64,000 nt of DNA from JBBQVZ01 sp963695975. Its GTDB lineage: Bacteria > Actinomycetota > UBA4738 > HRBIN12. Positions 49,811 through 57,610 of the stretch are shown here, one piece after another. Position 1 is the stretch's first letter, and every line of letters starts with the position of its first letter. Where the stretch lies: NCBI GenBank assembly GCA_963695975.1, contig CAVOIB010000007.1:1-64000 (forward strand), written 5' to 3'. The position numbers were made by a program, and so were the translations under genes. The notes beneath the pieces are model-generated. The model was not told where the DNA came from. It searched no databases and saw only the letters and a program-made list of their open reading frames with translations.

Positions 49811-50776
49811 TCAGTTCGTCCGACGGTCGATCGCCCAGGACGAACCGGCGGTCGCTTTCGTGAACGTCTTCATCTCGGTCGCGATCGCGACGACCTCCGC
49901 GTAGTGGGCATATTCGCGACGCTCGGTCGTGGCGATGCCGATCGAGATCGCGAGGAGCGGGAACCTTTGGAGCTCGCCGCGCCGGTTCGCCACCTCCACG
50001 TAGCCGCGTTCGCGGTCCTCGGGGTCGTAGAGCTCCGGGACCTGCTCGTCGAAGCGCGTGACGATCGCCTCAGCGACCTCCTCGGCCTTCTCCGGAGAGA
50101 CGATCACGACGAAGTCGTCCCCGCCGACGTGGCCGACGAACGCCTCCGCGCCGGTCACTTCACGCGACACGTTCTCGAGCAGGCTCGAGGTGGCTTGGAT
50201 CGCCTGATCGCCGCGCATGAAGCCGTAGTGGTCGTTGTACGCCTTGAAGTGGTCGAGGTCCGCGTACAGCAACGCGAACTCGCCGCCCCGCTCGACGAGG
50301 CCATCGATCTCCTCCTCGATCCGGACGTTGCCTGGCAGTCCGGTGAGCGGCGACTGCGCACGCATCTCCTTCGCGCGACGGAGCACACCGCGGATCCGCG
50401 CGAGCAGCTCCGGCGTGTCGAACGGCTTGACGATGTAGTCGTCCGCGCCGATCGCGAACCCCTCGAGCTTGTCGGCGGAGAGGCCTCGCGCCGTGAGCAT
50501 GATGATCGAGACGGTCGCGGTCCGGGGATCCTGGCGGAGGCGACGGGTCAGCTCGAACCCGTCCATGTTCGGCATCATCACGTCGGCGAGGACGAGATCG
50601 GGGGCACGCATCTGCGCGAGCTCGAGCGCCTGGTTGCCGTCGCTCGCGACGCGCACGTCGTAGCCGGCGGCCCGCAGCTCGATCTCCAGGAGGCGCGCGA
50701 TGAAGGGGTCGTCGTCCGCGACGAGCAGGCTCTCGCCACCCGCCGCCTCGGACTCGTCGATGTGCTGCTCGCTCAC
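49811..50776 (-). CDS. Response regulator with GGDEF (diguanylate cyclase) domain
   Basis: This 321-residue PleD-like protein has a receiver domain (about 15-135; DDD at 21-23, phospho-Asp65, Lys in IVKPFDTPELLARIR) and a GGDEF domain. The active-site loop reads GGDDF at 218-222, a conservative variant, with LDHFKAYND upstream. No RxxD inhibitory site precedes the loop, so product inhibition may be absent. GTG at 50776 follows GGGGAG. A sigma-28-like promoter may drive it. It converges on the EAL gene. Confidence 0.88.
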   Translation of the reverse strand: MSEQHIDESEAAGGESLLVADDDPFIARLLEIELRAAGYDVRVASDGNQALELAQMRAPDLVLADVMMPNMDGFELTRRLRQDPRTATVSIIMLTARGLSADKLEGFAIGADDYIVKPFDTPELLARIRGVLRRAKEMRAQSPLTGLPGNVRIEEEIDGLVERGGEFALLYADLDHFKAYNDHYGFMRGDQAIQATSSLLENVSREVTGAEAFVGHVGGDDFVVIVSPEKAEEVAEAIVTRFDEQVPELYDPEDRERGYVEVANRRGELQRFPLLAISIGIATTERREYAHYAEVVAIATEMKTFTKATAGSSWAIDRRTN

Positions 50777-50827
50777 GATCTCCCCTGCGCTCCCCCGTGC
50801 GACGCTACGGGCGAGGCTCGCCCGGGC

Positions 50828-50854
50828 GTATCACCCCTAGGATTCGGCACTTTA
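50828..50854 (-). promoter_or_regulatory. Possible sigma-28 (FliA/WhiG)-like promoter of REC-GGDEF gene
   Basis: On the minus strand TAAAGTGC (50847-50854), an 11-nt spacer and GGTGATAC (50828-50835). This matches FliA TAAAGTTT-N11-GCCGATAA at 6 of 8 and 5 of 8 positions with exact spacing. Confidence 0.4.
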
Positions 50855-50947
50855 CCCCCCCAGATGTAGCCGTTTCGCCCTTTCGTTCGCGGACCCCCTG
50901 CGCATCCCGGTGTCATGCGGGGACGGTGTCGGCCGAGCATGGCACGA

Positions 50948-50953
50948 TAGGCT
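50948..50953 (+). promoter_or_regulatory. -10 (TAGGCT) of cystathionine beta-synthase gene
   Basis: TAGGCT lies 24 nt before the ATG at 50978, leaving a short leader with the ribosome site GAGGAGAGG. The 200 bp between this gene and the GGDEF gene hold this and the opposing promoter. Confidence 0.55.
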
Positions 50954-50977
50954 CGCGTTCGCGAGGAGAGGGGTCCG

Positions 50978-52351
50978 ATGGAGGCGCTCGACACGTTCCT
51001 GGATGCCATGGGGGATACGCCGCTGGTGCGGCTCCACACCGTGACTCGTGGCATCCGGCCGACGGTCCTGGCGAAACTCGAGATGCTGAACCCCGGTGGG
51101 AGCGTGAAGGACCGGATCGGGATCCGGATGATCGAGGCCGCCGAGCTTGCCGGGCTGTTGAAACCGGGCGGGACGATCGTGGAGCCCACGTCCGGCAACA
51201 CGGGACACGGCCTCGCGATCGCCGCCGCGATCCGCGGCTACAAGTGCATCTTCGTGATGCCGGACAAGATGAGCCAGGAGAAGATCTCGCTCTTGCGTGC
51301 GTATGGGGCAGAGGTCGTGATCTGCCCCACGGCGGTGCCGCCCGAGTCGCCGGAGTCTTACTACCGCGTCGCAGACCGCCTCGCCGAGGAGATCCCCGGC
51401 GCCTACCAGCCGAACCAGTACTTCAACCCCGAGAACCCGAAGACGCACTACGAGACCACCGGCCCCGAGATCTGGCGGCAGACCGAGGGGACGGTCGACG
51501 TCTTCGTCGCCGGCATCGGCACCGGTGGAACGATCAGCGGCGTCGGCCGCTACCTCAAGGAGCAGAACCCCGACGTGATGGTCGTGGGCGCCGACCCGGA
51601 GGGCTCCGTCTACTCCGGCGACGAACCACGTCCGTACCTGGTCGAGGGGATCGGCGAGGATTTCTGGCCCGGAACGTTCGATCCGTCGGTCGTTGACCGG
51701 TACGTGAAGGTCTCCGACCGGGATTCGTTCCGGACGGCGCGCGCAGTCACGCGCCAGGAGGGGATCCTGGTCGGGGGCTCGGCGGGCACGGCGGTGTTCG
51801 CCGCGCTGCAGGTCGCCCGCGAGCTGGACGAAACGAAGCTCGTCGTCGTGTTGCTTCCGGACACCGGGCGCCAGTACCTGTCCAAGACCTACTCGGATTC
51901 GTGGATGCTCCAGCACGGCATGCTCGACCGGCCGGAGATCGTGCGCGTCGAGGAGGTGCTGATGGCCAAGCATCGCGACCTGCCGCCGCTGATCACGGTG
52001 GGCGCGCACGAGAAGGTTCGCCAGGCGGTCGACCGTCTGCAGCAGCACGACATCTCGCAGGCGCCCGTCGTCCGCGAGGACAGCACCGACGTGTCGCAGT
52101 TCGTCGGCTCGATCCGCGACCGGGAGCTGCTCGACCGCATCTTCCGGGACCCAGACGCGCTGCAGGCCGACGTCGCCGAGGTGATGGCGGCACCGATCGC
52201 GATGGTCGAGTTCGACGATCCGATCGAGTCGGCGTTCAGCGAGCTCGAACACGGACCAGCGGTGCTCGTGACGAAGGCGGGCCAGGTCCTCGGCGTCCTC
52301 ACCCGAAGCGACCTGCTCGACTTCCTCGCCCACCGGCACCGGACGCCCTAG
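50978..52351 (+). CDS. cbs: Cystathionine beta-synthase
   Basis: The enzyme condenses serine and homocysteine to cystathionine, the first step of reverse transsulfuration. The 457-residue protein has a fold-type II PLP domain with Lys44 in GGSVKDRIG and the phosphate loop SGNTG at 72-76. A C-terminal CBS pair follows (about 335-455, ending GVLTRSDLLDFLAHRH). The CBS pair separates it from plain cysteine synthase. It is followed 3 bp later by DUF429 and then by a cystathionine gamma-lyase/synthase. Confidence 0.93.
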   Translation: MEALDTFLDAMGDTPLVRLHTVTRGIRPTVLAKLEMLNPGGSVKDRIGIRMIEAAELAGLLKPGGTIVEPTSGNTGHGLAIAAAIRGYKCIFVMPDKMSQEKISLLRAYGAEVVICPTAVPPESPESYYRVADRLAEEIPGAYQPNQYFNPENPKTHYETTGPEIWRQTEGTVDVFVAGIGTGGTISGVGRYLKEQNPDVMVVGADPEGSVYSGDEPRPYLVEGIGEDFWPGTFDPSVVDRYVKVSDRDSFRTARAVTRQEGILVGGSAGTAVFAALQVARELDETKLVVVLLPDTGRQYLSKTYSDSWMLQHGMLDRPEIVRVEEVLMAKHRDLPPLITVGAHEKVRQAVDRLQQHDISQAPVVREDSTDVSQFVGSIRDRELLDRIFRDPDALQADVAEVMAAPIAMVEFDDPIESAFSELEHGPAVLVTKAGQVLGVLTRSDLLDFLAHRHRTP

Positions 52352-52354
52352 CGC

Positions 52355-53194
52355 GTGCGATCGCTCGGCATCGACATCGGCGTCGCGAAAGGACTCGACC
52401 TGGTCCTGATGGACGAGCGGCGCGTGCCGCTGGTGGTGAAAACGCACGTCGGCCCGGGCGAGGTGGGCGCGCTCCTGGACGAGCTGCGTCCCGACGTGCT
52501 CGCGATCGACTCGCCGCCGAGATGGGCGAAGACCGGCCGGTCCCGCCTGACCGAGCGTCAGCTCGCCACGTGCAACATCCAGTCGTTCAACACACCCTCC
52601 GAGGCGCACGGTCGCGGGAACCCATTCTTCCGGTGGATGGAGGTCGGTTTCGAGGTGTTCCGGATCGCCGAAGAGCACGGGTTCCCGCCGTACGCGGCCG
52701 GGAACCCCAAGGGCCGCGCGATGGAGGTCTTCCCGCACGGCACCGCGGTCGTGCTGGCAGGGAGTCTGCCGCCGAAGGGCTCATCGAAGCGAACGTGGCG
52801 CGAGCACGTCCTGCGGGCGCAGGGTGTCCGCACCGACGAGCTCACGTCGATCGACCGGATCGACGCAGCGCTCGCGGCGCTCACCGGCGTACTCGCGATG
52901 GAGGGCAGGCGATTCGCGCCCGGCGATCCAACCGACGGTGTGATCGTGCTCCCCGTGAACTCCTTGCCCGCCAAGCCGTATCGGTCGGCAGCGCGCCCGC
53001 TGCCGACCGGCGCACCCCTGTTCAACTACTGTGCGTGCGGCGACCCCGCATGTCAGGAGCTGGTGCGCGCGGAGTTCGCGCGCGGCCACGACGCCAAGCG
53101 CAAGGCGATGCTCTGGCAGCGGGTGCGCGAGGGTCAGGACGCGATCGAGGAGATCGAGGAGCGAGGATGGAAGCTGCCCCCGGAGATGCGGTAG
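52355..53194 (+). CDS. DUF429 protein (predicted RNase H-like fold)
   Basis: This 279-residue protein matches the DUF429 family, predicted to have an RNase H-like nuclease fold, with the first acidic residue in LGIDIGVAKG and a second in LAIDSPPRWAK. The function is unknown. The C-terminal part has a Cys cluster (YCACGDPACQ) that may bind zinc. It starts GTG 3 bp after cbs and overlaps the metB-like start by 28 nt, so it is embedded in the transsulfuration operon. Confidence 0.78.
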   Translation: MRSLGIDIGVAKGLDLVLMDERRVPLVVKTHVGPGEVGALLDELRPDVLAIDSPPRWAKTGRSRLTERQLATCNIQSFNTPSEAHGRGNPFFRWMEVGFEVFRIAEEHGFPPYAAGNPKGRAMEVFPHGTAVVLAGSLPPKGSSKRTWREHVLRAQGVRTDELTSIDRIDAALAALTGVLAMEGRRFAPGDPTDGVIVLPVNSLPAKPYRSAARPLPTGAPLFNYCACGDPACQELVRAEFARGHDAKRKAMLWQRVREGQDAIEEIEERGWKLPPEMR

Positions 53195-54324
53195 ACGGCG
53201 AGCACCTGGAAACGCGCGCGATCCACGCGGGCCAGGAGCCGGACGTGCCGTACGGCTCGGTGAACGTCCCGATCTACCAGACGTCCACGTACGCGCAGGT
53301 CGCGGTCGGCCGGCCGAAGCGCTGGGATTACGGTCGCGGCGGGAACCCAACGCGCGAGGCCTTCGAGATCGCGCTTGCCGCGCTCGAGGGTGGGACGCAC
53401 GGGTTCGCGTTCGCGAGCGGGATGGGCGCCGAGGCGACCCTGCTACTGACGCTCCGCCCCGGCGATCACGTGGTGCTCGCCGACGACGTGTACGGCGGGA
53501 CGTACCGTCTGCTCGCTCACGTGCTCGCGCCGTGGGGGCTCGCGTTCGACACGGTGGATCTGAGCGACCTCGACGCGGTGCGCGCCGCGATCCGTCCCAC
53601 GACCAAGCTCGTGTGGATCGAGACGCCGTCGAACCCGCTGCTCAAGATCGTGGACATCGCCGCGGTCGCGGAGGTGGCGCACTCCGCGGGGGTGCGCGCG
53701 ATCGTCGACAACACGTTCGCGACGCCGGCGCTGCAGCGGCCGCTCGCGCTCGGCGCCGACGCCGTCGTGCACAGCGTGACGAAGTACATCGGCGGCCATT
53801 CCGACCTGGTCGGCGGCGCCATCGTCACGAGCGACCCCGAGTGGGTCGAGCAGCTCGCGTTCCTGGTGAACGCGGTCGGCGCGGTCCCCGGCCCGATGGA
53901 CTGCTACCTGGCGCTGCGCGGGCTGAAGACGCTCGCCGTGCGGATGCGGGCGCACTGCGACGGTGCTCGCGCGATCGCGGGATTCCTGTCCTCGCATCCT
54001 CGTGTTCAGGCGGTCCACTACCCGGGGTTCGATTCGCATCCGGGACACGACGTCGCGGCGCGCCAGATGTCGGACTTCGGCGGCATGGTGACGTTCGAGG
54101 TCGCGACCGCTGAGGAGGCCCTCGCGGTGGTGCAAGGGACGCGGCTCTTCTTCCTCGCGGAGTCGCTCGGCGGGGTCGAATCTCTGATCGAGGTCCCAGG
54201 GCCTATGACGCACGCGAGCGTCGCCGGTTCGCCGCTCGAGATCCCCGCGAACCTGATCCGGCTCTCGGTCGGCATCGAGCACCCGGACGACCTGATCGCC
54301 GACCTGGAACGGGCGCTGGGCTAG
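53167..54324 (+). CDS. metB: Cystathionine gamma-lyase/gamma-synthase
   Basis: This 385-residue Cys/Met-metabolism PLP enzyme has PLP Lys206 in SVTKYIGGHSD, NTFATPALQRPL, and the substrate-region YGRGGNPT near 55-62. It works with cbs upstream: reverse transsulfuration would release cysteine from cystathionine, while a synthase would run the other way. The presence of cbs favours the lyase role. The ATG at 53167 lies inside the end of DUF429 behind GAGGAGCGAGG. It converges on the TehB-like methyltransferase gene. Confidence 0.9.
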   Translation: MEAAPGDAVDGEHLETRAIHAGQEPDVPYGSVNVPIYQTSTYAQVAVGRPKRWDYGRGGNPTREAFEIALAALEGGTHGFAFASGMGAEATLLLTLRPGDHVVLADDVYGGTYRLLAHVLAPWGLAFDTVDLSDLDAVRAAIRPTTKLVWIETPSNPLLKIVDIAAVAEVAHSAGVRAIVDNTFATPALQRPLALGADAVVHSVTKYIGGHSDLVGGAIVTSDPEWVEQLAFLVNAVGAVPGPMDCYLALRGLKTLAVRMRAHCDGARAIAGFLSSHPRVQAVHYPGFDSHPGHDVAARQMSDFGGMVTFEVATAEEALAVVQGTRLFFLAESLGGVESLIEVPGPMTHASVAGSPLEIPANLIRLSVGIEHPDDLIADLERALG

Positions 54325-54328
54325 CGAC

Positions 54329-54928
54329 TCAACCGGTGCGTTCGATCGTGGCGTGCCAGGCCGCCGCCCCGCCGCCCGGCAGATTCGCAACGAACGTGGT
54401 CGCGACGATCTCCACCACGCGCCAGCCATCGGCGAACGAGTCCCGGAGCTCCTTGTCGCTCACGCGACGAGGACCCATCGTTCCCGGCTGGCGATCGCTG
54501 AAGCAGAGCAGGTGCAGCACGCCGCCGGTCTCCAACACCGAGGCCAGGCTCGCGACGTACACGGGTCGCTCGACGTCTTCGAACACGTGGAACACGCCAC
54601 AATCCAATGCGGTGTGGAACGTCCGGCCGAGCGATCCGAGCGAGAGCGCGTCGGCCAGCAGGAACTCGGTGGACAGCCCGCGTTCCAGGGCCTTCGCCCG
54701 CGCCTTCTCGACGGCGCGCGGCGATGCGTCGACACCGATCACCTGCAGCCCGCGCGCTGAGAGCTCGAGCGCGTTCTCACCCGTGCCGCATCCGACGTCG
54801 ATCACGGTCCCGGCGAACCCACCCACATCGGCGATCCCCACGACCTCGGGCTGCGCCCGTCCGATGTCCCACGGCGGGACACCCGCATACATCTCGTCGA
54901 AGCCGCGGTGATCGGGCGCGTCGGGCAT
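54329..54928 (-). CDS. Class I SAM methyltransferase (TehB/thiopurine-like)
   Basis: This 199-residue methyltransferase has the N-terminal PPWDIGRAQP, motif I VIDVGCGTGENALEL near residue 42, the acidic VIGVDASP and post-I LDCGVFHVFED. This small subtype covers thiopurine, halide/thiol and tellurite methyltransferases. It starts 21 bp after the glyoxalase-3-like gene on the same strand, with GGGAAG as a possible ribosome site. Confidence 0.83.
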   Translation of the reverse strand: MPDAPDHRGFDEMYAGVPPWDIGRAQPEVVGIADVGGFAGTVIDVGCGTGENALELSARGLQVIGVDASPRAVEKARAKALERGLSTEFLLADALSLGSLGRTFHTALDCGVFHVFEDVERPVYVASLASVLETGGVLHLLCFSDRQPGTMGPRRVSDKELRDSFADGWRVVEIVATTFVANLPGGGAAAWHATIERTG

Positions 54929-54949
54929 CGACGCATCTTCCCACGCCTT

Positions 54950-55582
54950 CTACAGGTCGATCCGGCCGCCGTCCGCCGTCGACAGGCTCACCGCTCGCAG
55001 ACCCAACGTCCCCCCGGCGATGCGGATCGGCAGGTCGGCTTCGCCGAGCCATTCGGTCAGACGCCCATCGTCGCCCATCTCGATCCAGGCGATACCGGTC
55101 GCGGCGACCCGGTGTTCGATGGGGGTGCGCCCCGGATGCATCTCGGGCGGAACGTCCCACTCGATGAAGAACGGCAACCGGGACACCCGCTCCGGGTCGT
55201 CCTCGAAGCCGGCGCTGCGCCATCGCACGACCTTGCCGTCGGGGCGCTCGCGCTCACCGGTTACGACGACCAAGCCGAGCCGGGCCGCCGTGGCGTCCAG
55301 GTCGTCGTCGGCGAGGCAGACCGCGAACCACCGGTCGCCGTCGGCCGTGAGCTCCTCGATGAAGCGCCCCACCGGACTTCGTGCCGCGACGTCAGGATCG
55401 ACGACCGCGAGCAGTTCGATGTAGCCGTCGCCGAGCGGGACGATCCGGTTCGCCGTGCCCCACGCGAGGTGTCGTCCACCCGCGACCGACGCGAGCCCAT
55501 GATCCCGGAGCAACCACTCGGCGGCGGCCTCCAGGTCCCGGACGGCGAGGACGACGTGATCGATCGAGCGCGCGGCAGCCAT
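54950..55582 (-). CDS. Glyoxalase-like (VOC) domain protein
   Basis: This 210-residue protein has the N-terminal SIDHVVLAVRDLEAAAEWL of Glyoxalase_3-type VOC proteins and the IVPLGDGYIELLAVVD strand. The substrate is unknown. A TAGGGT box 8 nt before the ATG suggests a leaderless mRNA. It heads a two-gene unit with the methyltransferase. Confidence 0.8.
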   Translation of the reverse strand: MAAARSIDHVVLAVRDLEAAAEWLLRDHGLASVAGGRHLAWGTANRIVPLGDGYIELLAVVDPDVAARSPVGRFIEELTADGDRWFAVCLADDDLDATAARLGLVVVTGERERPDGKVVRWRSAGFEDDPERVSRLPFFIEWDVPPEMHPGRTPIEHRVAATGIAWIEMGDDGRLTEWLGEADLPIRIAGGTLGLRAVSLSTADGGRIDL

Positions 55583-55590
55583 ACGACTGG

Positions 55591-55596
55591 ACCCTA
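55591..55596 (-). promoter_or_regulatory. Leaderless -10 (TAGGGT) of VOC gene
   Basis: On the minus strand TAGGGT is followed by 8 nt and the ATG at 55582. Confidence 0.6.
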
Positions 55597-55686
55597 CAAC
55601 TCGATCGCTGGCTGCTCCTACGAGGTAAGCGCGGTGGCTTGGGCCGACGGTCCAGGGGGTAGAGGAAGACCGGCGTCGGCAGAAGG

Positions 55687-55914
55687 ATGGTCGTCGCGAG
55701 GGTGGAACTTCGACATGTTCAGGTTCCAGGACGTAAGTGGCCAGCGCTCGTCGATGACATCCGGCACCTCGGATCCGCCGGCGCCTGCACGATCTGGATC
55801 GCTGACCGCTACGTGTGGCCACCTACCCCAAGGGTTCGGGCCGGCGTCATCGCCGGCGGATCTCTCGCATCCAACCCGACGCACGCGCTTGACCTTGCCT
55901 TCTTCGACCCGTAG
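55687..55914 (+). pseudogene. Probable truncated LLM oxidoreductase remnant
   Basis: Within the 370-bp gap between the VOC and cupin genes one frame reads VELRHVQVPGRKWPALVDD and continues to IWIADRYVWPP (about 55702-55830). This is the start of a luciferase-like F420 oxidoreductase (compare VQVPG..WPELVD..R.LE..G). The reading then changes to unrelated residues and stops at 55914. No further LLM sequence is evident. It looks like a decayed or truncated gene; the rest of the gap holds nothing else I can support. Confidence 0.45.
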
Positions 55915-55952
55915 GGCACAGACTCGATGTCCGACGACCGAAGGGGGAGCCG

Positions 55953-56297
55953 ATGGCGATCGTGCTGAAGAAGGCGACGGAGTTCGCTACCGAGCCGCTG
56001 GACGTGGGCGAGGGCAAGCTCAGCCTCGTGGACGTGATCGCGCAGCCGGACGAGGCCCCCGTGTCAGCGGGCGTCTGCGAGATCTGGGCGGGCGCTCCCG
56101 TCGAATTCGAGTACGACAACGATTGCGCGGTCTGCTACATGCTCGAAGGGAAGATCACACTGATCGAAGGAGACATCCGGCTCGACTTCGAGCCAGGCGA
56201 CGTCGTCTTCGTTCCGCAGCAGGAGGATCTGGTGGTCTCCTGGGACTCACCCTCATACGGCAAGTTCTTCTACGTCACGTACCCGCATTGGCGGTAG
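55953..56297 (+). CDS. EutQ/DUF861-like cupin protein
   Basis: This 114-residue cupin of the ethanolamine-EutQ or (S)-ureidoglycine-type group has ICVYMLEG-like barrel sequence (CYMLEGKITLIEGD) and FEPGDVVFVPQQEDLVV. There are no tandem metal histidines, so a sugar or acyl substrate-binding role is possible. Ribosome site GGGGGAG precedes the ATG. Confidence 0.78.
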   Translation: MAIVLKKATEFATEPLDVGEGKLSLVDVIAQPDEAPVSAGVCEIWAGAPVEFEYDNDCAVCYMLEGKITLIEGDIRLDFEPGDVVFVPQQEDLVVSWDSPSYGKFFYVTYPHWR

Positions 56298-56315
56298 GCC
56301 GAGCGCGCCGCGGAG

Positions 56316-56411
56316 ATGCGAACCGCGATCGAGGTTGTCGCGATCATCGCGATCATCGTCGGCCTGACGCTCAGGTTCCTCGCGGGCCGGCGCCTTCGAC
56401 GCGACGACTGA
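56316..56411 (+). CDS. Candidate 31-residue single-pass membrane protein
   Basis: ATG at 56316 opens a 31-codon ORF with a hydrophobic stretch VVAIIAIIVGLTLRFL (residues 7-22) and a basic end (RRLRRDD), a plausible inner-membrane microprotein with positive C-terminus. GGAG lies only 1 nt before the ATG, so initiation support is weak. It starts 18 nt after the cupin stop and ends next to the convergent DUF4177 gene (its TGA ends at 56411). Confidence 0.42.
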   Translation: MRTAIEVVAIIAIIVGLTLRFLAGRRLRRDD

Positions 56412-56576
56412 CTACGCCTTCGGGCGCTTCATGTAAGCGACCAGGCTCTTGCCGCCCATCGGGTTCTCGATCTGCGCGACCGAGACGAGCTCCCACCCGT
56501 CGCCGCCGAACGTGTTCAGGATCTCCCCCGGGTTGTGCTCCAGGAGCGGCGCAACGAAGTACTCCCACCTCTGCAT
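56412..56576 (-). CDS. DUF4177 small protein
   Basis: This 54-residue protein matches the DUF4177 pattern: WEYFVAPL, a short helix, LNTFGGDGWELVSV and a closing strand. Function unknown; such proteins are common, small and cytosolic. The ATG at 56576 sits behind AGGAGGATGAC, one of the best ribosome sites in the window. It starts 1 nt after the CoA-binding gene stop. Confidence 0.78.
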   Translation of the reverse strand: MQRWEYFVAPLLEHNPGEILNTFGGDGWELVSVAQIENPMGGKSLVAYMKRPKA

Positions 56577-56577
56577 G

Positions 56578-57027
56578 TCATCCTCCTGTGTCTTCGGCCG
56601 CGCCGAGTCGACTGATCGTCTGCCGGATGCAGACGCCCATGATGACCTCGAGACCCGCGTCCGATGCGATCCGGTACGCCTCGTCGTTGTAGATCCCCTC
56701 CTGGAGCCACAGAACCTTGGCGCCGATCGCAACCGTGTCTCGCGCGACGTCGGCCGTCTCCTCAGCACGCCGGAACACGTCGACCACGTCCACGTGCACG
56801 TCCGGCGGGATGTCCCCGAGCGTCGCGTACGCCCGCTCCCCCAGCACCTCTGTCTCGTTGGGATTCACCGGCACGATCCGATAGCCGTGGCGTTTGAGGT
56901 AGGCCGCGACGCTGAGCGAGGGGCGGCCGGACTTCGACGACAGCCCGACGACCGCGATCGTGCGCGCGTCGCCGAGCAGCGCGCGCAACTCGCGGTCCTC
57001 TGGTGCCGTCACGCCGGGATCAGCCAT
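56578..57027 (-). CDS. CoA-binding (YccU-like) protein
   Basis: This 149-residue Rossmann-fold CoA-binding protein has TIAVVGLSSKSGRPS near 23-37, YRIVPVNPNE and the closing WLQEGIYNDEA and MGVCIRQT segments. YccU-like proteins bind CoA; their role is unknown. The ATG at 57027 lies behind AAGGAGGCG and overlaps the end of nudL by 19 nt, so nudL, this gene and DUF4177 form an operon. Confidence 0.85.
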   Translation of the reverse strand: MADPGVTAPEDRELRALLGDARTIAVVGLSSKSGRPSLSVAAYLKRHGYRIVPVNPNETEVLGERAYATLGDIPPDVHVDVVDVFRRAEETADVARDTVAIGAKVLWLQEGIYNDEAYRIASDAGLEVIMGVCIRQTISRLGAAEDTGG

Positions 57028-57596
57028 GACGCCTCCTTCCGGATCACCTCGAGGAGCGTGTGAAGCATCCACCCTGTCGCCCCCCAGATCGTGTGTCCCT
57101 CCAGCTCGTACGCGAACCCCTGCCAGACGCGGCCGGGCTCGCGCGCGATCTCCACCACCCGTTCGACCTCGGCGAGTCGCCGCACCGGGAACGTCAGCAC
57201 CTCCTCGATCTCGCCCACGTTCACCACGAACGCCGGCGGCTCCGCGAGCATGCCCACGAACGGAACGACGAGGATGCCGCTCACCACCGTGTGCACGGGG
57301 GGGAGCGCGCCGATCACGTCCACCGCCGAGGGATCCAGGCCGATCTCCTCGTATGCCTCGCGGAGCGCCGTGTCGCGCAGGTGTTCCCCCGGGTCCTGCA
57401 GCCCGCCCGGGAACGAGATCTCACCGGCGTGACGCGACAGGTCGCTCGACCGGACCGTGAAGACCAGTGCCGGCTCCGGCGCCTCGATGAGCGGAGCGAG
57501 CACCGCCGCGAGCCTGTCGTGCGGTCCGGCGTCGGGCTCGGGCGCTCGCTCGAGCGCGACGCCGAGCGCCTGCCGCAGCCGGGTCACGGGTACCAT
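57009..57596 (-). CDS. nudL: NUDIX CoA pyrophosphatase (NudL-like)
   Basis: This 195-residue Nudix hydrolase has the UPF0035 N-terminal ISFPGGLQDPGE and the Nudix box G-x5-E-x7-REAYEEIGL near residue 75. NudL-type enzymes split CoA and acyl-CoA to phosphopantetheine derivatives. The start ATG at 57596 is interlocked with the divergent M20 gene: the -10 TACCAT 8 nt upstream contains the reverse complement of the M20 start. It heads an operon with a CoA-binding protein, a fitting pair. Confidence 0.87.
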   Translation of the reverse strand: MVPVTRLRQALGVALERAPEPDAGPHDRLAAVLAPLIEAPEPALVFTVRSSDLSRHAGEISFPGGLQDPGEHLRDTALREAYEEIGLDPSAVDVIGALPPVHTVVSGILVVPFVGMLAEPPAFVVNVGEIEEVLTFPVRRLAEVERVVEIAREPGRVWQGFAYELEGHTIWGATGWMLHTLLEVIRKEASWLIPA

Positions 57597-57610
57597 CGGG
57601 CGCCATGGTA
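57591..57610. promoter_or_regulatory. Interlocked divergent leaderless promoters (nudL and M20)
   Basis: Plus strand: TACCAT (57591-57596), 8 nt, ATGGTA (57605-57610). The arms are mutual reverse complements. Read either way, TACCAT is a -10 element 8 nt before an ATG, and that ATG plus its GTA codon is the -10 of the opposite gene. Each gene's first two codons thus encode the other's promoter hexamer. Only 8 bp separate the two start codons. Confidence 0.7.

Noticed and set aside
50777..50977. c-di-GMP (GEMM) or SAM riboswitch between the GGDEF gene and cbs
   Set aside because: The conserved GEMM core and SAM-I core sequences are not present; a sigma-28-like promoter explains the conserved-looking part better.
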